Shown piece after piece: positions 16,816 through 24,382 of a stretch of DNA of 64,000 bases. Source of the DNA: Anaerolineales bacterium (GTDB lineage: Bacteria; Chloroflexota; Anaerolineae; Anaerolineales; Villigracilaceae); NCBI GenBank assembly GCA_030583885.1, contig CP129480.1:3102714-3166713 (forward strand). The letters run 5' to 3'. Within the stretch, counting starts at the first letter, position 1. Each line of letters opens with the position of its first letter. The notes beneath the pieces were generated by a model, which saw only the letters and a program-made list of their open reading frames with translations, was not told where the DNA came from and did no database searches. The position numbers and the translations under genes were made by a program.

Positions 16816-17565
16816 CTATTTGGGGATTTCTCCAGCCAGTTCTTTATCAATTATCTGCGTGAAAGCAGAAAGCGGTTGCGCGCCAACGATTGCCAGCCCG
16901 TTGATGAAAAACGTCGGGGTGGATTGAACACCAAGGTTAAGCGCAAAATCCATATCCTGCTGGATCGAGTCCTTATATGTACCCGCCTCTAAACATTCTT
17001 CAAAAGAACCTTTATCCAGATTGAGATCAGTAGCGATCTTCAGGTAAAGTTCGCGCCCAAGTTTGTCCTGGTTCTCGAAGATTTTGTCATGGTATTCCCA
17101 GAACGCATCCTGTTCATTGGCGCACATTGAGGCTTCCGCTGATGGGAAGGCTTCGGGATGGATGGAGGTCAGGGGAAGATGACGATAGACAAAACGAATT
17201 TGACCAGGATACGCCGCCAGCAATTGTGCAGCCGTCTCATCCTGGAAGCGTTTGCAGAACGGGCATTGAAAATCGCTGAACTCGACGATCACGATGGGCG
17301 CATCCACTGGGCCCTGGCTGGGAAAGCCTTCGAATGGGATGTCATAGCGAGTGAATTGAGGTGACTGGGTCGCTGTTGGTACTTCAACTACGGGTCCCAG
17401 GACAGCGGGTGGATTATTGGTAATTACCGGCTGTGAGCGGGGTGCCAGCTCCCAGACAACATAACCGGTCAGGATGCCGATGGCAAAAGCCAGTACCACA
17501 AGGACCGAATAAAAATGGGTGCGCTTAAATGTAATGGTATCTTCCGTATCCAGAGGGGAATCCAT
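16816..17565 (-). CDS. DsbA-like membrane-anchored thioredoxin-fold protein
   Basis: This 249-residue protein has a cytoplasmic N terminus, one helix (about 19-40) and a DsbA-type domain outside. The active site is CPFC (101-104), and STPTFFING holds the cis-proline. The family (BdbD, DsbA/DsbG-like) makes or isomerises disulfides in exported proteins. The spacing to rhodanese (20 bp) and CcdA (21 bp) indicates one operon. Confidence 0.9.
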   Translation of the reverse strand: MDSPLDTEDTITFKRTHFYSVLVVLAFAIGILTGYVVWELAPRSQPVITNNPPAVLGPVVEVPTATQSPQFTRYDIPFEGFPSQGPVDAPIVIVEFSDFQCPFCKRFQDETAAQLLAAYPGQIRFVYRHLPLTSIHPEAFPSAEASMCANEQDAFWEYHDKIFENQDKLGRELYLKIATDLNLDKGSFEECLEAGTYKDSIQQDMDFALNLGVQSTPTFFINGLAIVGAQPLSAFTQIIDKELAGEIPK

Positions 17566-17586
17566 GAAGTTCTATTCTCCAACAGC

Positions 17587-18348
17587 TTATGATTTTTGGA
17601 TGGTATGCCCGCTCAGATAACCGAGGTAGGCGGGTACAAGTGGCAGGACACAAGGCGAGAGGAAGGATAACAACCCAGCAATGATGGCGGTGAAATACGT
17701 TGGCGCCGCGGAGAACAGGGTGAATTTTTCAATGTAAAGCCCATTCTTGAATGCCCAGATTGCAATCAGACTCATGGTGTTCGTGAGAAGCAGAACGCCA
17801 ATGATTATGATGAAAACGCCGCTGGCGATCTTGAAATACTTTTGATAGGGCCGCATGTGTTTGAGCCAACCGGAAACTCGTTCCAGCCCAAGTGCCATCG
17901 CCAGGAATGGAATGCCCAACCCAAGCGAATACCCTGAAGAAAGCCACATCGCCTGCCCCACGGTTTGCTGGCTAAGCCCCATTGTCAGGATCGCGCCCAA
18001 TGTCGCGCCAATGCACGGGCTCCAGCCCGCCGCAAAGAATATGCCCATAAGGGCAGACCCGCCATAAGTTCCGCGCTGACCCGTATATTGTGCCCGGGTA
18101 TCATAATAAAACCAGGGGAGACGAATCACTTCGAGAGTCGCCAGCCCGAACATGATCACGACCACACCTCCAATTTGCGCGATGACCCGTTTGTATGCGC
18201 CAAATAATTGACCCAGCGCCGTCACCGAGCCGCCCCAGCCGATCACAAACACCAGTGAGAAGCCGAGGACGAAAAGCAGTGCGTGTAAAAATATTTTCAA
18301 TCGTTCTGTTTGGGAGGGAAAGCGGGGACTGACAGTATCAGTAGTCAT
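17587..18348 (-). CDS. CcdA-family electron-transfer protein with circularly permuted helix order
   Basis: This 253-residue six-helix protein moves reducing equivalents across the membrane to thioredoxin-like partners. Both essential cysteines are present, but in unusual order: GWSPCIGATLG has C112, while the segment that normally forms helix 1, SFLSPCVLPLVPAYLG, lies at the C terminus with C233. The N terminus begins where helix 2 normally does (RLKIFLHALLFVLGFSLVF). Since both ends of CcdA lie on the same membrane side, such a permutation keeps topology. The ATG at 18348 is chosen because the predicted transcription start is about 18374. It is the first gene of the operon with DsbA-like and rhodanese genes. 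Confidence 0.85.
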   Translation of the reverse strand: MTTDTVSPRFPSQTERLKIFLHALLFVLGFSLVFVIGWGGSVTALGQLFGAYKRVIAQIGGVVVIMFGLATLEVIRLPWFYYDTRAQYTGQRGTYGGSALMGIFFAAGWSPCIGATLGAILTMGLSQQTVGQAMWLSSGYSLGLGIPFLAMALGLERVSGWLKHMRPYQKYFKIASGVFIIIIGVLLLTNTMSLIAIWAFKNGLYIEKFTLFSAAPTYFTAIIAGLLSFLSPCVLPLVPAYLGYLSGHTIQKS

Positions 18349-18379
18349 AAGTCTTCCTATTCGATAAGGGTATGACACC

Positions 18380-18448
18380 ATGATACGCAAAACCCCGCCC
18401 CTGCATGAGCGCAGGATGGCGGGAAAATCAGCAGGCAAAATGGCTTAT
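18380..18448 (-). promoter_or_regulatory. shared-palindrome promoter of the CcdA-DsbA-rhodanese operon
   Basis: The operator GCAGGCAAAATGGCTTAT is at 18431-18448, with GCGCT on the minus strand at 18412-18408 and a TATCAT -10 box at 18385-18380. Spacing is as at the other sites. The region also includes the tail of the histidine kinase intergenic space. Confidence 0.65.
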
Positions 18449-18461
18449 GAGTTTTATCGCT

Positions 18462-20156
18462 TTACAAGCGAATTTCAATCCTGGTTCCCTGTCCTTGGGT
18501 AGATTCAATTCCCAACCGTGCCCCGATCAGGTCAGCGCGTTCATGAATACCAAGCAGCCCAAAATGCCCGTTGGTAGCAAATTCGGTCGGACTTGCCGGA
18601 GCGACAAAGCCGTTGCCGTTATCTTTAATTACCAATGTTACTTCTGAGCCGGAATAACGAATGGACAAGTCGGCGTGGGTCGCCCTGGAATGTTTGACCA
18701 CATTATTGAGCGCCTCCTGCGCAATGCGATAAAGTGACAATTCCACGTCGCGCGAGAGACGGCGTTCATTGCCTGTCCTTTGAAATTCCACGGTCAAGGG
18801 ATTGCTCTGGCTGATTTCACGCGTCAGCATTTCGAGCGCGGTAACCAACCCCAGGTCTTCGAGATAGATTGGTCTTAGCGCACGCGTGAGACGCCGAAGG
18901 TTCTCTATCGTCTGTTCGGCGAGTGTCTCCAATTCCTTGAGGGATTGTCTGCCATTCTGTTCTTTGATGGATTTCTGTGCAAGTTGAACACGTTGTTTTA
19001 ATGCGATCACAGCCTGAATGGTATCGTCATGCAACTCGCGTGCCAGGCGCATGCGTTCATCCTCTTGCGCCGAAGTGATCGCCCCAATGTAATCGTGCAA
19101 TCCCTCCTGTGCGGCTTGTACCTTGCGCGACATTTCGGTCAATTCCATTTGAAGATGTTGCACTTCGGAAATACCGCCGACCGGTTCCTGAATGGCTTCA
19201 AAATCCCCCCATGCCAGCGCAGCCGCCTTGGACTCAAGTTTTTGCAATGGCTGGACGATCTGTTTTGCGCCAAACCAGATTGCGATCAGCGCCAGGATGA
19301 AGGCTGGCACGACCACGAGCGGAGCCATCTGGGTCAATTGCAGCGAGGGACTGATCACCATTTCCCATTCCTCTTCTGTAATCAACGCCCAGCCTGCCGC
19401 CTCAATCGGGCTGTAGGCAACCACATGTTCGGTCGCATCCTTCTTCACATAGAGAACACCGCTTTTCCCATTCAGGGCTTCCATCACACCTGGATGCTCA
19501 GCGTCCAGGCGTTCCTGTTCAAGAGCGCCGCTGACGAATAACAAGCGGCGGGAGGCATCCAGCAAATAGATAGTCACATGACTGCCTGCTGGATAGGTGG
19601 GTGTCAGGGTCTCGGAAGCCAGCGCCTCGGGTGAAAATGCGCCGGCGACGATCACATCACGAGTTTCAGAATAGGCTGAGATGATAATAAAGAGTTGCTT
19701 GGAATTTGGGTCAATGACCGGATCGGAGAAAACAGGTTCGGGGTCCGAAGGGGAAGCGAGGTTGATCAAGTTGGGGTTTTGCGACACCCATCCCCAAAAT
19801 CTATCATTCCCCGTTTTCTCGATCAAGTGTCCGTTCGAGCTCAGAAAGGCAACCTCCCCGTTGAAATCCTTTGCAAGGTCATTGGTGGTGGCAAATATTT
19901 TCTCGAAGGAAATCTCTTCAGACGCCAGCACCGCCATGCTCGTGATAGTCGCCATGCGGTGATGAAGTTCGGATTGCAGGGCGGCAGCGGCAGACTGCAC
20001 GGCGCGTTCGTCGCGTTCCCCAACCAAGGTACGCATATCCTGCTGATGCATGTTGACCCCGCCGAACGCAATGAATAGCAACAATAGCGTCAACGGCAGA
20101 ACCGTGACTGCAAAGAGTTGTGTCAGACCGCGCCAGCCTGGCAGGAGTCGTTTCAT
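18462..20156 (-). CDS. NarX/LiaS-type sensor histidine kinase with extracytoplasmic sensor
   Basis: The 564-residue kinase has two membrane helices (about 14-33 and 282-302) that enclose a sensor domain of about 250 residues, probably of Cache type. A HAMP-like linker, a HisKA_3 dimerisation helix with the phospho-accepting His at about 376 (ARELHDDTIQ) and a HATPase domain (DNGNGF, GHFGLLGIHER) follow. Its start overlaps the response regulator stop as ATGA, so the pair is co-translated. No metal-binding motif stands out in the sensor. The pair lies in the middle of the regulon marked by the shared palindrome, making it a candidate controller. Confidence 0.9.
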   Translation of the reverse strand: MKRLLPGWRGLTQLFAVTVLPLTLLLLFIAFGGVNMHQQDMRTLVGERDERAVQSAAAALQSELHHRMATITSMAVLASEEISFEKIFATTNDLAKDFNGEVAFLSSNGHLIEKTGNDRFWGWVSQNPNLINLASPSDPEPVFSDPVIDPNSKQLFIIISAYSETRDVIVAGAFSPEALASETLTPTYPAGSHVTIYLLDASRRLLFVSGALEQERLDAEHPGVMEALNGKSGVLYVKKDATEHVVAYSPIEAAGWALITEEEWEMVISPSLQLTQMAPLVVVPAFILALIAIWFGAKQIVQPLQKLESKAAALAWGDFEAIQEPVGGISEVQHLQMELTEMSRKVQAAQEGLHDYIGAITSAQEDERMRLARELHDDTIQAVIALKQRVQLAQKSIKEQNGRQSLKELETLAEQTIENLRRLTRALRPIYLEDLGLVTALEMLTREISQSNPLTVEFQRTGNERRLSRDVELSLYRIAQEALNNVVKHSRATHADLSIRYSGSEVTLVIKDNGNGFVAPASPTEFATNGHFGLLGIHERADLIGARLGIESTQGQGTRIEIRL

Positions 20157-20842
20157 TCTTCGGTAATGTTGCCTGAGCTTTGTGAGATCAATCCCAGCGC
20201 CACTCCGCGCATGACCGCCTCGGTGCGGCTGTTGGCTTGCAGTTTGGCGAAGATGTGCGCAAGATGGCCCTGCACCGTGCGGTCGCTAATGGTCAGTTGC
20301 ACACCGATGGCTTTATTGGTAAATCCTTTTGCGGCAAGTCGCAGCACATCCAGTTCCCGGTCGGTCAATGGTTCGACGACATTTTTATCGGGTCCTTTGA
20401 AGATGGTGGACATCAATTTGCGCGCGACCACGGGGTCGAGAGCCGACTTGCCTTCATTGACATCGCGCACCGCCTGGATGAGTTCATCCGCCTGCCCGGT
20501 TTTGAGCACATAACCATTGGCACCCGCCTGCAGGACGGCCATCACATATGGATCATCGTCGTAGGCGGTCAGGATCAACACACCCACTTCAGGGAATTGT
20601 GACCGTACCCAGCGTGTCACCTCAATGCCGCTGGCTTTGGGCATTTGGATATCCAACACGGCGACATCGGGTTTGTGTTTGCTGATAAGGGTTTGCGCCT
20701 CCTCGCCATCCCCCGCCTCGGCAATGACCTGGAGATCAGTCGCACTTTCCAGCAGCTGCCTCACGCCTGCACGGACGATATGATGGTCATCCGCCAGGAG
20801 AATGCGTATTTTGGGTTTTGATTTGCTCGATGATTTTGGCAT
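20153..20842 (-). CDS. NarL/FixJ-family response regulator
   Basis: The 229-residue protein has a receiver domain with acidic pocket D18-D19, phospho-acceptor D64 (VAVLDIQMPKASG) and a LuxR-type HTH in the C-terminal 60 residues (LTDRELDVLRLAAKGFTNKAI). It is transcribed before its kinase. Family members bind inverted repeats as dimers, often in tandem, which would suit the two-part operators of this island; no direct evidence links them. The N terminus overlaps the end of the upstream gene by 56 bp. Confidence 0.92.
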   Translation of the reverse strand: MPKSSSKSKPKIRILLADDHHIVRAGVRQLLESATDLQVIAEAGDGEEAQTLISKHKPDVAVLDIQMPKASGIEVTRWVRSQFPEVGVLILTAYDDDPYVMAVLQAGANGYVLKTGQADELIQAVRDVNEGKSALDPVVARKLMSTIFKGPDKNVVEPLTDRELDVLRLAAKGFTNKAIGVQLTISDRTVQGHLAHIFAKLQANSRTEAVMRGVALGLISQSSGNITEE

Positions 20843-21563
20843 AATTTAGTTCTTCCAATTGCTGATTATACGTCTGCGTTTGTTGAATATATGGAAACGC
20901 CAGCCAGACGATACCCATTCCAGCCAGCACACCCGAAATGAAGCGCATCAGGGAATTGAACGATCCCAGCGCGTCGCCCCCATAAAAGGTCATGGGCAAA
21001 GAATTGTCCGTTAATACAGCCAACCATGCATTTGTATCACGAAATCCATTTCCAATTCCTGCAAAATCGCTGACCATGTGAGTCCCACCATCCAAGGCCA
21101 TTGGCAACAAGAACAAGGCAACCCCCCACCAACTTAAAGTTTTTACTCTGCGGCGGAATGGATACCAGAGCGCTGCGAAAAACCAGACACTGGTATAGAA
21201 CGAGATCATGCGGTCCGACCAGGCTACCTTCCAACCCATTGTTTCATTTCCAGTGAACTGACGCAGGATCATGGGGTTGGCTGTATCCTGCCAGGCAGCT
21301 TGGATCTCCGCCAGGGAGTACATGCTCTTATCCCCGAAGAAAAAGAAGGAACGTTCGGGGAGTTGATGACAAAAGAAGGAATAGAAAAAATAGGTCGTTT
21401 TTCCCGCGCCTATCCATCCCAAATTCATGAAAACCGGCGCAAGAAATGGAACGAGCACCCACAAGCCATAGATGACCAGAAAAGTGCCAAACCAGTGATC
21501 TCCCAGCCGTTGAAAGATGGATCGACTTTGGTGTAAGCGGGTGTTCGTTCCCAGTGTGGACAT
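20787..21563 (-). CDS. DUF2085-type membrane protein
   Basis: This 258-residue membrane protein has a segment FYSFFCHQLPERSFFFFG, the mark of the DUF2085 family, and about five helices. The function of this family is unknown. The ATG at 21563 is used because the preceding 26 in-frame residues lie inside the upstream gene. It lies between a DUF3105 gene and the two-component system and overlaps both loci, so the four genes form one operon. Confidence 0.8.
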   Translation of the reverse strand: MSTLGTNTRLHQSRSIFQRLGDHWFGTFLVIYGLWVLVPFLAPVFMNLGWIGAGKTTYFFYSFFCHQLPERSFFFFGDKSMYSLAEIQAAWQDTANPMILRQFTGNETMGWKVAWSDRMISFYTSVWFFAALWYPFRRRVKTLSWWGVALFLLPMALDGGTHMVSDFAGIGNGFRDTNAWLAVLTDNSLPMTFYGGDALGSFNSLMRFISGVLAGMGIVWLAFPYIQQTQTYNQQLEELNYAKIIEQIKTQNTHSPGG

Positions 21564-21573
21564 GTCTTTTCCT

Positions 21574-22152
21574 TTATGGAGCGTCCGGTTCAGGCGCCTG
21601 GTTGAGGTTGGCGCGATAGAAGGCTCGCGCTTGCTCCACATCGAAGGACTCGAATCGCAGCATACGTCCCCAGGAGGTCATCACCACGGGCGCATCCAAC
21701 GAGTCCCACGGATAGGCGATCATCTTTATACTGTTGAATTCATCCATAACTGAACGGATCTGTGATTTCAACTCTGTGCAGGCGGATTCATCGAGCAGGT
21801 TGCAGTTGTACCAAACGATCACATAGCCGTGTTCCAGATTGTGAACCAGATAAGCGGCGGGAAATGTGTAAATATTCTGGTCATAAAAACCTGCATCCAA
21901 TTCGGTTGCATAATGCAAACCTGATGTCGGCGGGTCGGAGTTGTACTCCCCGGGATTCGTGTCTGGTGCAAGATGAGGCGCGCTGGTCATAATGGGAATC
22001 GCCTCGCCCATTGGAGGGCGAACGCCCTGCCAGAAAATGAATCCGATGAGCGCCAGGACAATTGCCCCGACCCCGATCCAGATCAAATTCGATTTCAGTT
22101 TTTGCTTGCGATTCTTTTCTTGTTGGATCTGTCGCTGTGTTTTGGATGGCAT
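21574..22152 (-). CDS. DUF3105-family membrane-anchored protein
   Basis: The 192 residues have a basic, coiled N terminus, one helix (about 23-44), and an exterior domain with DPPTSGLHY and LVHNLEHGYVIVWYNC, the typical histidine-rich motifs of DUF3105. Biochemical function is not known. The conserved His residues and one Cys (YNC) could bind a metal. It is the first gene of the operon that ends with the sensor kinase. No copy of the shared operator was found directly before it. Confidence 0.85.
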   Translation of the reverse strand: MPSKTQRQIQQEKNRKQKLKSNLIWIGVGAIVLALIGFIFWQGVRPPMGEAIPIMTSAPHLAPDTNPGEYNSDPPTSGLHYATELDAGFYDQNIYTFPAAYLVHNLEHGYVIVWYNCNLLDESACTELKSQIRSVMDEFNSIKMIAYPWDSLDAPVVMTSWGRMLRFESFDVEQARAFYRANLNQAPEPDAP

Positions 22153-22165
22153 AAGGTTTCCCTAA

Positions 22166-22205
22166 TGAATGATATGGATGCCAGAGCTGGCATCCATATC
22201 ATTCA
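22166..22205. terminator. 19-bp perfect inverted repeat, probable terminator
   Basis: TGAATGATATGGATGCCAG at 22166-22184 and its exact complement at 22187-22205, separated by only two bases. It lies between the YtkA-like gene and the DUF3105 gene. No T tract follows on the minus strand, so it may instead be an mRNA-stabilising hairpin or a processing site. Confidence 0.5.
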
Positions 22206-22211
22206 GGCTGG

Positions 22212-22607
22212 TTACTGGATCTTAATATCGATGTCTTCCTGGAAGTCAAGCCCATCCTTGCGGACATAGACCGTTAGCTTCCAGTTTCCGCTCATGCTGA
22301 AACCTGCTTTTATGGAATATTTCCCGCCTCCCTGGTCGGTGGCAACTCCGCTCATGCCCATGCCCGTCATGTCGGTGTGATCCACGGAGACATCCACTGT
22401 CGCGCCTTCGATGGGGCTGCCATTTGCATCGGTGAGGGTGAAAATCAGTTCGACATCGCCCTTCATTGCGGGGCTGGGACTGGTTTCCACCTGGATATTC
22501 ACCGGTTTCTCTTCTGTTGTGTCTGCGGCGGGAGCAGCCCCGCCTCCACAAGCTGACAGTAGAACAGACGCCAAAACGAACATACTAATAAAGAACAGCT
22601 TTCTCAT
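22212..22607 (-). CDS. YtkA-like lipoprotein
   Basis: This 131-residue lipoprotein has lipobox LLSAC and a single YtkA-like beta domain (about 38-131). It includes a histidine- and methionine-containing turn, HTDMTGMGMSG. It is related in fold and motif to the larger membrane-anchored protein at 7966-8688. The Met/His turn points to copper binding. Downstream of the multicopper oxidase by about 100 bp, it may be co-transcribed with it. Confidence 0.8.
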   Translation of the reverse strand: MRKLFFISMFVLASVLLSACGGGAAPAADTTEEKPVNIQVETSPSPAMKGDVELIFTLTDANGSPIEGATVDVSVDHTDMTGMGMSGVATDQGGGKYSIKAGFSMSGNWKLTVYVRKDGLDFQEDIDIKIQ

Positions 22608-22646
22608 TTTTCACTCTCTCCTTTGAATGTATTTGTTGGTCGAGTA

Positions 22647-22698
22647 GGGCGTGCGGAGTTTCGACATGCAAAGAGCGCTACTCAACCGCCGCACGCCC
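22647..22698. repeat. GC-rich inverted repeat between oxidase and YtkA-like genes
   Basis: GGGCGTGCGG (22647-22656) and CCGCACGCCC (22689-22698) form a 10-bp stem around a 32-base loop. Outer sequences (GGTCGAGTA and TATCGAGACC) continue partial pairing. It resembles dispersed intergenic palindromes of the REP type, but only one full copy is in this window. Confidence 0.4.
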
Positions 22699-22708
22699 GT
22701 ATCGAGAC

Positions 22709-23764
22709 CTATTCAACGACGTTGATCATCAACATCAAACCACCCGGTTCGACATTGTCGTTGGTGGTGTGGTGCAGGATGTGACAGTGCAGCATCCATT
22801 GCCCGGTCTCTGTGGCGACGAACTCAATATCGTAGCGTTCTCCCGGAGCGACACTGACCGTGTCCTTGGTCAACTGCGCCGCCTCGGGGACAGGATGCCC
22901 ATCTGTCGCCACGATCTTGAAGGGAACGCCATGCAGATGCATGGGATGTATGAACTGACCGATGGCAATGAAGCGCAGCCGGACCAGATCCCCTTTCTTG
23001 ACAGTGATGGTTTCGGTGGCAGGGAAGGATTTGCCATTAATTGTGAAGTAATTAGGTTCCATCCCACTCATGGGCATGGCGGCATAGGTTGTTCCATCCG
23101 TCATGCGCCATTCCGAGATCATCAAAGTTACGTCCACATCAGGAGGGGTGGCATCGGGTTCTTTAGGATCGATGATGAACGGAGCGTACAACCCGGCGCC
23201 CACCTGCACATCGCCCTCAAAATGCGAGTGATACATAAACGTCCCTGCCGGCTTGGCAGTGAATTCATAGGTAAACGTCTCGCCCGGCTGGATCGGGTCC
23301 TGGGTGACACCCGGTACGCCGTCCATTGCATTGGGGACTTCGACTCCATGCCAGTGGATCGTGGTTGGATCGGGTAATTCATTCTTGACGATAATGCGGA
23401 CCTGATCGCCCTCGGTCACGCGGATCATGGGGCCGGGTACGGTTCCGTTGTATGTGAAGGCAGTAACGGTCACTCCATCCAGGATTTCCCATTGGACAGC
23501 TTTGGTTGTTAGTTCAAAGACCTTGACGCCATCTTCCAGGCGATATTCCAGGGGCAATCCGCCTTCAGCTTCGGTGGCAGGCTGGACGTTTGGCGCGGTG
23601 ATTGGCTCCATCATATGAGCCGCTTCGGGGTTGTCCATCATCATGCTCCCCGGTGTGGCGGTCACATCCATCATCTCGGAATTTCCACTGGATGTTGTGG
23701 TGGGCGCGCAAGCGGATAAGATCAATAGCAGACTCGTGATTGTAAAAAATAAAATCTTCTTCAT
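22709..23764 (-). CDS. multicopper oxidase lipoprotein
   Basis: This 351-residue secreted lipoprotein (lipobox LLILSAC) has two cupredoxin domains and all four copper motifs: HWHG, HSHFEGD, HPMHLHG and HCHILHH. It belongs to the laccase or copper-nitrite-reductase-like superfamily. The C-terminal HCHxxxH pattern with a short Met-containing tail suits a multicopper oxidase (Cu(I), iron or organic oxidation) better than nitrite reduction, but the distinction is not certain. An N-terminal Met-rich stretch (SEMMDVT, SMMMDN, HMMEP) may bind copper. The ATG at 23764 follows the predicted transcription start by about 28 bases. Confidence 0.88.
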   Translation of the reverse strand: MKKILFFTITSLLLILSACAPTTTSSGNSEMMDVTATPGSMMMDNPEAAHMMEPITAPNVQPATEAEGGLPLEYRLEDGVKVFELTTKAVQWEILDGVTVTAFTYNGTVPGPMIRVTEGDQVRIIVKNELPDPTTIHWHGVEVPNAMDGVPGVTQDPIQPGETFTYEFTAKPAGTFMYHSHFEGDVQVGAGLYAPFIIDPKEPDATPPDVDVTLMISEWRMTDGTTYAAMPMSGMEPNYFTINGKSFPATETITVKKGDLVRLRFIAIGQFIHPMHLHGVPFKIVATDGHPVPEAAQLTKDTVSVAPGERYDIEFVATETGQWMLHCHILHHTTNDNVEPGGLMLMINVVE

Positions 23765-23797
23765 TATGGTTCCTCTGCAAAGTTGGAATAGCACTTA

Positions 23798-23866
23798 AAT
23801 ATATGGATTCCCCTTTGATCCATCCAGAGCAATTTGACGTGGGACTGTATAGGCAATATTGCCTAT
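23798..23866 (-). promoter_or_regulatory. shared-palindrome promoter of the multicopper oxidase (perfect operator)
   Basis: The operator ATAGGCAATATTGCCTAT at 23849-23866 is a perfect palindrome and the best copy in the window. GCTCT on the minus strand is at 23830-23826 and the TATATT -10 box at 23803-23798, at the standard spacing. Confidence 0.75.
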
Positions 23867-23873
23867 GTAAGGG

Positions 23874-24227
23874 TTAAACAGATTCGATTGCCTTGATGTC
23901 CAATACCTCTTTAATGGAAGCGACTAGTTTTCTGTCCGCCCGTTGGGAGGGGTCATCCGCAATGGAGAAGCGCGTTTGTCCGTCACTTCCATGCAGGATC
24001 AAGGTGGCAGGTTCAGCGGTCTCCCCATAGACCATCAGAACAACCATCTGGCAGTCACAATCTGCTGTGCCATGATTTGGGCAGGGGCAATCCGGCTGGG
24101 TATGGCGCACAGTATGCAGGTCGAAGGTTTGCATGGCACGCAAACCGGCTTGCGATAATTTTTTTTCTGCTGCCTGCAATGCCATATCGCAGGGCATAGC
24201 AACGATTAAGAAGGAAAATGTAGTCAT
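23874..24227 (-). CDS. Cys/His-rich protein with CPCPxHG-CxCQM motif (copy 2)
   Basis: A 117-residue paralog of the gene at 3371-3775. The motif DCPCPNHGTADCDCQM places cysteines at 47, 49, 57 and 59 and the histidine at 52. An earlier PCD with C13 is also kept. Both copies share the same motif, the same PCD spacing and the same promoter type. No enzymatic motif is visible. A metal or sulfur sensor or carrier is the likely class. It is the only gene between its promoter and the oxidase promoter. Confidence 0.75.
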   Translation of the reverse strand: MTTFSFLIVAMPCDMALQAAEKKLSQAGLRAMQTFDLHTVRHTQPDCPCPNHGTADCDCQMVVLMVYGETAEPATLILHGSDGQTRFSIADDPSQRADRKLVASIKEVLDIKAIESV

Positions 24228-24254
24228 GGATGCCTCTATTATTGGATATTCTCC

Positions 24255-24323
24255 ATTGTAGGCAGGTTCCCATTTGGATTGGAGAGCCGCGTGGCGTATT
24301 TCCTGGTAGGCGAAATTGCCTAT
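24255..24323 (-). promoter_or_regulatory. shared-palindrome promoter of the second CPCP protein
   Basis: The operator GTAGGCGAAATTGCCTAT is at 24306-24323, GCTCT on the minus strand at 24287-24283, and TACAAT at 24260-24255, at the standard spacing. The predicted leader is about 22 bases to the ATG at 24227. Confidence 0.7.
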
Positions 24324-24325
24324 AA

Positions 24326-24360
24326 CAATTCCCCTGTCACTGGCATCGACAGGGGAATTG
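24326..24360 (-). terminator. hairpin after the YncE-like gene
   Basis: A 13-bp perfect stem, CAATTCCCCTGTC (24326-24338) and GACAGGGGAATTG (24348-24360), with a 9-base loop. It sits 22 bp past the stop of the YncE-like gene and directly abuts the next operator. The T tract is weak. Confidence 0.6.
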
Positions 24361-24382
24361 TCTGTTTGCAACCTTCAGACCC

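Noticed and set aside
22709..23764. Copper nitrite reductase
   Set aside because: The C-terminal HCHILHH and the lack of other denitrification genes fit a multicopper oxidase better. Assignment left at the superfamily level.
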